Below, piece by piece: positions 58,204-64,000 of a stretch of 64,000 nt of DNA. Under the pieces are notes generated by a model. It did not search any database and was not told the DNA's origin. It saw nothing but the letters and a program-made list of their open reading frames with translations. How positions within the stretch are numbered: the stretch's first letter is position 1; every line of letters begins with the position of its first letter. Where the stretch lies: positions 115,464,723 to 115,528,722 of the forward strand of contig CP136063.1 of assembly GCA_032622095.1 (NCBI GenBank). Reading direction: 5' to 3'. The position numbers and the translations under genes are program-made. This stretch comes from Siphonodentalium dalli (lineage: Eukaryota; Mollusca; Scaphopoda; Gadilida; Siphonodentaliidae).

Positions 58204-58819
58204 GTGAAATGGGTATCCCATACATGAAATGCCGTATCTATATGCTATAGCGCGTATATCTTACAGGTCTGGGTGAACCACCGATCAATCAATAACAGCC
58301 CGATCAGGCTAAAGTAGACCGATCAGGCTAAAATAGACCGATCGTTCTTTCACAGCCAGCTTGAATCTTGGATAAAGGGAGTAGGTCTACTCTAAATTGT
58401 TTTTTCAAGTGAAATAGGCCTCCCATACATGAAACGCCTTATCTATATGCTATAGCGCGCATACCCTACAGGTCTGGGTGAACCACCGATCTATTAATAA
58501 TAGCCCGATCGGGCTAAAATAGACCGATCGGGCTAAAATAGACTGATCAGTCTTTCACAGCCAGTCTGAATCTTGGATAAAGGGAGTAGGCCTACTATAA
58601 ATTGTTCTTTCAAGTGAAATAGGCCTCCCATACATAAAACACCTTATCTATATCCTATAGTGCGCATATCCTACAGGTCTGGGTGAACCACCGATCAATC
58701 AATAATAGCCCGATCGGGCTAAAATATACCGATCGGGCTAAAATAATCCCATCGGTCTTTCACAGCCAGCATGAATCTTGGATAAAGGGAGTAGGCCTAC
58801 TCTAAATTGTTCTTTCAAG
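58204..58819 (+). repeat. Tandem repeat, 3 x 205 bp with nested GATCGGGCTAAAATA repeats
   Basis: Units begin GTGAAAT(G/A)GG at 58204, 58409 and 58614. Each contains CCCATACATGAAA or a variant, a TATAGCGCG/TATAGTGCG patch, CAGGTCTGGGTGAACCACCG, and two or three ~18-bp sub-repeats CCGATC(G/A)GGCTAAAATAGA. It closes with CTTTCACAGCCAGC and GGATAAAGGGAGTAGG. Units are about 90% alike by eye. Confidence 0.93.
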
Positions 58820-61080
58820 TTACAACCATTTTTTTGTAAAAAAATTATTCTGATTCATTTTGAAACTAATGAAAGACAATTTTGAAACTAATGAAAGACA
58901 ATGTATAATTTTTTGCTGGTATATTCATCATAAATTTGAACAAATCTTCAAGCAAACAAAATTTCAATATTCAAGAAATCTCTTACAACAGTGTCAGGAA
59001 GACCAATCGATCTAGCTCAGAACGATTGGTCTATTGTGATGTCAAATATTATTGAAATATTGCTTATAATTTACATTTACAGAAGTCAATAATTCGCATG
59101 CAGATAACTTCACCTTGTATTCGGCCAAATATGTTGACGTTAGATTAGAAGGCAGAATTCCCAGATTTGTTTATTATTGGTGAACCTGGATAATTTCGGA
59201 GGGTGCCAATCGTCTTTTGCACACTGTGAATACGTACTCATTCTCTCCTAAATTTGCAAAAATTCCATATACATAAATATATATACAGAGTGTGAAAACT
59301 TTGTTAGTTGCCAAATAATTGTCGACATTTTACTTAGAAAACTTGAATGCAAAAACTATGATAGGCCCCCTATTATTATTATTTTTTTCTCTTTTTGTTG
59401 AATCTACTTTCGTTATCGACATGCCGGCCTTTGTTTTGGCTGTTCTCCCAGTCGTGCGTGCCAGCCGATCGTCGTTATTCGGGTGGTTCCGATTTCCTCC
59501 GAATATAATTCCATGAGACTCCGCGCGCTGATTCGCTCCGAAAATGTGTTAGTATCTGAGAAGATTTCTTACTCTGATCGCAGTTTTCAACAATTTAATA
59601 CAGGGCGAGTACCGCACTAATAATATGCCACATTGGGGTTTTCTTTCTAGTTTTTTATGACCTTTCTTGTGATATATCGGGCACAGTTCTGTCTGACATC
59701 AAATATATGCCCACCGGGAGTGAAGCTAATGACTTTAAGGGGTCAATTACTTTGGGCATTACTGTACTTTAATAACATCACATTGTTTTTTTTAACTCTG
59801 GTATCCATGTGTACATGTGTGTATTTGAGTACTAAGGACGACTTAAACTAAAATTAATCACAGTAAATTAGATACAATGGGGAAATTTTTTTTAAACTAA
59901 CTGAAATGCTATGAAATTTTCAGCAGACAATTATCATTTAGTTAAAATTTACTCATGTTTACGGCAGTGATTCTGCAAACGGATGGAAGTTGCAGTAACT
60001 TTGCAGGTAAAGTTTTATGGCACACATCTCTGAACTTGGGCCACTTCGTGACTTCCAGGTAACAAATTAATGATCAAAGAATATTTCTTTGTGTCATACT
60101 GTTCTCACACATATTGATGAAATAGTGCATATTTTGAGGCAAAAATTAAATTTCTAATCTAGTTCGATTTGTGAAATCCAAAAGACAATTCTCTGCTTAA
60201 TATTTGTTAATTCCATTGAGACATGCCATTCATCAAATCAAGTTCTATTTACAAGTCAATCTCGCATGTTAAATGTGTTGAACTTTGACGCACTCATTAC
60301 TAATGCGATTCGGAATGTTTTATAGCGAGCAAGTGTGTTGGGTAATTAATATCACGCATTAAGCTTCTCCCAACCAAGTCGGCTCATTATCCGCGAGTAA
60401 CAAAGAGCGAACAAACAGCGATACTAGCAGTGAATCAAATCCTCTGAGCCGCAAACAAACAAAATAAATAGCTCGACCTTCGCTATCGCACACAAACAAT
60501 TACACTAGAAACAGGTTCGAATGCTTTAAATTTGCCTTCGATTTGCTTTTGTAGAAAAGACTTTGTCTAGCGTGATATCCTTGCTAACATCTCTTATTAT
60601 CCCATTTCGCATTGTTTATGTTGAAGAGAAGCCAGACACCAGGCAGCTATTCAATAATATCTCTGCCACCATGGTAGGATTTAAAGCTTGGGTGATGATT
60701 TGGGAGCTTGTGTGTGATGTTTAAGATGTTACTGGGTGTGTTGAGTTAGCCTTTTTTCTCTCAATGTGAATAGGTACAACAGAGATTATGTAGATTGCAC
60801 ACTGCCACAATTCATGAGGGATGAAGTTAGCAGCACCACAGCTGAATGGTAGGAGGTTGTTCATGTCTAGACAACACACTCATTTGAACCGTTTAATACT
60901 AATGTTAAGTAGCATTGAATAAGGTGGAATAATAGTATCGGACATCACATTAAATTTTTGCAGTAATTTAAACAATTACCAGGTTTTAAGTAAAATTCCA
61001 ACAAATGAATTGTGACAGTTGAAAAACCAGGACAGTGTTTCTTATAGGCACCCATACCAGTGGTATTTGGAAATGTTTTA
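58820..61080. other. No gene accepted
   Basis: AAACTAATGAAAGACAAT is tandemly doubled at 58862-58900. 59100-59580 and 60290-60660 are complex, CpG-bearing islands (GTGCCAGCCGATCGTCG, TTCGCTATCGCACACAA) without an exon. Remaining DNA is AT-rich. Confidence 0.35.
59733..59766. mobile_element. PAL-TA right tip only
   Basis: TTAAGGGGTCAATTACTTTG and GGGCATTACTG-TA. Terminal ~34 bp of a copy otherwise absent. Confidence 0.8.
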
Positions 61081-61289
61081 AATAACCCTTTCTATACTAA
61101 ATACTCATTGTTGAGTAGTTCCCTCAGGAAATGTTCAGATAATAAATTCAACAAATGACCATTCGTCTGTCTGTCATCTGCTTATTTTTCCTGAAAACCC
61201 ATCCAAATAAACAATAGACCATTCCAATCCCAGTACCGGTATATACTTTTAAAACTGGGTGGCAGAATCCATTTAGTATAGCAAGTGGG
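61081..61289. mobile_element. TTAA-c MITE, ends mutated
   Basis: AATAACCCTTTCTATACTAA at the left, AATGTTCAGATAATAAATTC, then GTCTGTCTGTCATCTGCTTA, ending CCATTTAGTATAGCAAGTGG. About 50 bp of the standard interior is missing. Confidence 0.82.
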
Positions 61290-61976
61290 AATTAGCATTT
61301 GCTTAATCAGAGTGGAGAAAATGCCTAATAAGCATAATTGGGAGATGTGGTTTTTACATTGGGCCTTTGTTCAGCTAAATAATGCCTTGTAATCTGTTTG
61401 AAAAAGGAGCCCTGTTTTCAGAATATTGAAATAACTATTGATATACTCTCCATGACTTTTACACAAGGATGGATCAACTGTGATAGAATGTGATCGGAAT
61501 CGTCATTACTGGAAATATATTCTATTAGTACTGTTACATACATGTAGCAATAATACTGCAAAGGCTGTACATGCAGGATAAAACAACTGGCACATCACAG
61601 CTGATCTACCAGTGATTGGAGTTCATTCGCTCAAAATTCCTAAATTCCCATTTTTTAAATATTCCATACTAAGGTAAAATCTCCAATAGAACATCTTTTT
61701 TAACTGTTCTACTAGTAAACATGTAAATCAAACCCACTTTCCTAATAATAATTATTTTTTTACTCGGACCATAGCAACTAGAATATACTGTAGTTTCTTT
61801 GCAAAACATTTATTGTGCTCATTGTTTAGGTTAGGTTTTGCTTTGCGCAAATCACGAATACAGTTAAAACATAAAATGAAAGAAATGCGCAAATTGCTGA
61901 ATCCACCAAAAAGGACCACCAGTTATTTTACAAAAGTAAAATTACATCTACTGGAGATAGTACAGTTACAGTAATG

Positions 61977-62199
61977 CCTGAAGTATATGACCCAATAACC
62001 AGAGCAGAATTATGCCAAAAAAATAAGGATTCAGTTGGAAATACGGCTTGTTGCCATTCATCGGAAAGCTCTCACCATTGATATCTTACTGAGAGCTTTC
62101 CACCGAATGGCAAGAAGCCATATTTCCGACAAAATCAAGAAAAATTTCCCATAATTCTGCTGTTGTTAAAGGGTCATATACTTTGGGTATTACTCTATA
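61977..62199. mobile_element. PAL-TA MITE, AGTATATGACC subfamily
   Basis: TA-CAGTAATGCCTGAAGTATA, arms meeting at CTCACCATTGATATCTTACTGAG (enlarged loop), right end CATATACTTTGGGTATTACT. Diverged arms, so an older copy. Confidence 0.85.
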
Positions 62200-62349
62200 C
62201 AGTACATGTAGCTTGTCTATAATTCCAAGGGATATCTGAAAGATTTTATTCAATGTTGATGATCGCTACACATAACTGAGAACGAAAAACAAGTTTGAAT
62301 ATGAAATCAATCAGTTCAGTCAAACAGAAAAGCTATTCAGTTATTCGGA

Positions 62350-62640
62350 CCTGTTCTCCACGTTGAGGGTGGGCACGGTGGGACGTTTATGCATAAACCT
62401 GTCAAGACAGCCAATTACCTTGACAAGCCGGCCTTATAATTATATAATAATACAGCGCGTTTATACTGTGCTATTATTGTGTGAGATTCATACAGTACTG
62501 CTAAGATCAGACAAAGGGACCTGAACGAAGCACAACCTTTCACAAGCATCGTCTGTGCTGAATAGGAAAACACTTAGCTGCGGGCTGTTTTGCTGGAGTT
62601 ATTGTAATTTAGTGAGTTGAAAGGCCGCCCCACAACAGTT
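62350..62640. other. Complex island
   Basis: CpG-bearing (GTGGGACGTTTATG, ACAAGCCGGCCTTATAA, TACAGCGCGTTTATAC). No open frame. Candidate regulatory DNA by composition only. Confidence 0.3.
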
Positions 62641-62924
62641 GTAGCGTGACATAACATTCACAGTTTTGACTTTAAATTAAAGACATTTGGCAAGGATTAC
62701 GTTGATTATGTTATTTCAAAGGTAGAAGGCAAATCATTATGGCAAGCCACGGGGAGTACGGTTTGAGCTAGTGACTCAGAATATATAAAGCCACCTTCAG
62801 GTTCAGCCGAAGATTGGTGGCTTGATCTCGATTTATACTGCTGTACATTTGTGGCTTTGTATTTTCTTTCCTACTTTGATTGGTTGCTTTGTTTATGTTG
62901 TGCAGTTTCGACCAAGCCTGAGAA

Positions 62925-63394
62925 TATGGTGCTGAACATTTGCAAAATAAAGTCCATAGAGGGTGAATTTAGTGATGCTACCCCACACAGCAGGCTTGCT
63001 TCACTAAATTCAATCTTTGAGCACCTCATTCTGCTTTAATAGGCCTCATCTTCTCAAGAAAGTATCTTTATTATAAAATTAACATGTAATATTATTAGTT
63101 TCTTTTGAAACTTCTTCACAAAAATTATTTTTATTTTTTAGTTTAGTTTCTCTATATCCTCAAATTGGCAGACAACGCAATGCATAATCGAGGTGCCCAA
63201 CATGTGCATATCACAATCTTCATCATCTAGAAACCTAAATCTGAGTCTAGGTCTCCCATAGCAGACGAGGCCATATACTAGTAGTACGAGGTCCCCAGAG
63301 GATGAATTTGGTGATGGTAGCCCCTGCAGTGGAGTAGCGTCTCTAAATTCACTCTCTGGGGGCCTCTATCTGCAAATGCCTGGCACCATATTTT
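62925..63394. mobile_element. DH-GAGG dual-hairpin element, subfamily B
   Basis: Left CCTGAGAATATGGTGCTGAA, right GCCTGGCACCATATTTTGAG. Hairpins ~62938-63035 and ~63288-63370 pair AGAGGGTGAATTTAGTGATG with decayed complements. The linker has TTTAGTTTCTCTATATCC and GTGCCCAACATGTGC, the inverse order of the copy at 56620. Confidence 0.85.
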
Positions 63395-64000
63395 GAGAAA
63401 TGGTATTTGGCGACTACATGTATACAATGAATTTGATTTCCAATGGCTGGAAAGTTCCAATAATTTATCATGAATTCATGATGTCCAATAGCTAACATCA
63501 TGAAGAGTGACGCTATCTGACTGATTCGAGTTGTTTCTCATGCACTCGCCTTGAGTGGACAGCGCTCTATTGACAATAGCGCCTCAAGTGAGAACCCGAC
63601 GTTAAGAGACACTAATTAATCACTATCGACCTTCCGTGGAGCAAAAAATCAATACTCGGGAGCCTGAGATAAGTGGACCCATAAATGGGAAAGAATTATC
63701 TGGTCAACGATCCAGAAAAAACGCAGTGATACATGCATCCAATATTAATGTAACTCTCAGCCAAATAAAGTTACCAGTATTAGATTTAAATATCTGAGCT
63801 TCAACTGAAATCCAACCCTACAAAAATCGAATGGCAAATTAAAGTCAACCTACTACTATTATAGCTACGCGATCTATGATTCTTAATATAAAGTGGTAGT
63901 TTATGTTCATCAACCTTCCAATTACAATATAATTACATGTAGGTTGCATCTCAGTCTCTTTGAAAAGCCAACGAAAATCCTATTAGATGTACGCCTCTAG
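63395..64000. other. Complex island, then AT-rich DNA
   Basis: 63480-63740 is non-repetitive and CpG-bearing (ACTCGCCTTGAGTGG, CTATCGACCTTCCGTGG). GACAGCGCTCTATTG and CAATAGCGCC form a small inverted pair. No exon seen to the window end. Confidence 0.35.

Noticed and set aside
58204-58819. CRISPR array or rDNA spacer
   Set aside because: Three 205-bp units with internal sub-repeats and no unique spacers; no rRNA sequence nearby.
1-64000. tRNA, rRNA or viral genes
   Set aside because: No cloverleaf, rRNA core or viral gene was recognised when reading both strands by eye. A tRNAscan or Rfam run could still find small RNAs I cannot see.

Overview
This is a window of animal nuclear DNA: AT-rich, intron-containing and crowded with short DNA transposons. 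It most likely comes from a marine invertebrate. A lophotrochozoan such as a mollusc or brachiopod is my guess, from the style of the LINE and MITE families; that placement is inference and weak. No bacterial operon, rRNA gene, tRNA gene or CRISPR array is visible.

One protein-coding gene is clear. It lies on the minus strand and covers about half of the window. It is the orthologue of vertebrate ZNF608/ZNF609 and Drosophila scribbler/brakeless, a large, mostly disordered nuclear regulator with a single C2H2 finger. Four coding exons can be placed to the base: A 56185-56341, B 54968-55055, C 27629-30504 and D 26182-27117. The splice phases are consistent (1, 2 and 1) and the consensus splice sites are good. 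The introns are 1129, 24463 and 511 bp. The N-terminal acidic exon(s), expected right of 56341, and the C-terminal tail exon, expected left of 26182, were not found.

The rest is a mosaic of non-autonomous elements. I define these families from the sequence. PAL-TA: ~215-bp near-perfect palindromes, TA-CAGTAATGC...GCATTACTG-TA, about 25 whole or partial copies. DH-TTAA-a and -b: 320-400 bp, with two ~69-bp palindromes inside TTAA-flanked inverted ends. TTAA-c: ~260 bp, ends CCCTTTCTATACTAAAT. FB-TTAA-d and -e: long foldbacks of 743 and 957 bp. DH-GAGG: ~390-470 bp, two hairpins built on CATTTGCAGAATGAGG, four copies. Several are nested, which gives a relative insertion order. A 1299-bp perfect tandem duplication carrying a broken LINE reverse-transcriptase tail opens the window (372-2969).

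Layout: 1-3 kb LINE-bearing tandem duplication; 3-26 kb dense MITE field with one weak candidate exon (10298-10559); 26.2-30.5 kb exons D and C; 30.5-55 kb giant intron of MITEs alternating with more complex, less AT-rich islands that may be conserved regulatory DNA; 55-56.3 kb exons B and A; 56.6-64 kb upstream flank or further intron with DH-GAGG elements, a 3 x 205-bp tandem repeat and more islands.

The most unusual signal is the amount of palindromic DNA and how it is rearranged: dual-hairpin elements, palindromes cut in half at the dyad, and one palindrome whose loop holds another element as cargo.
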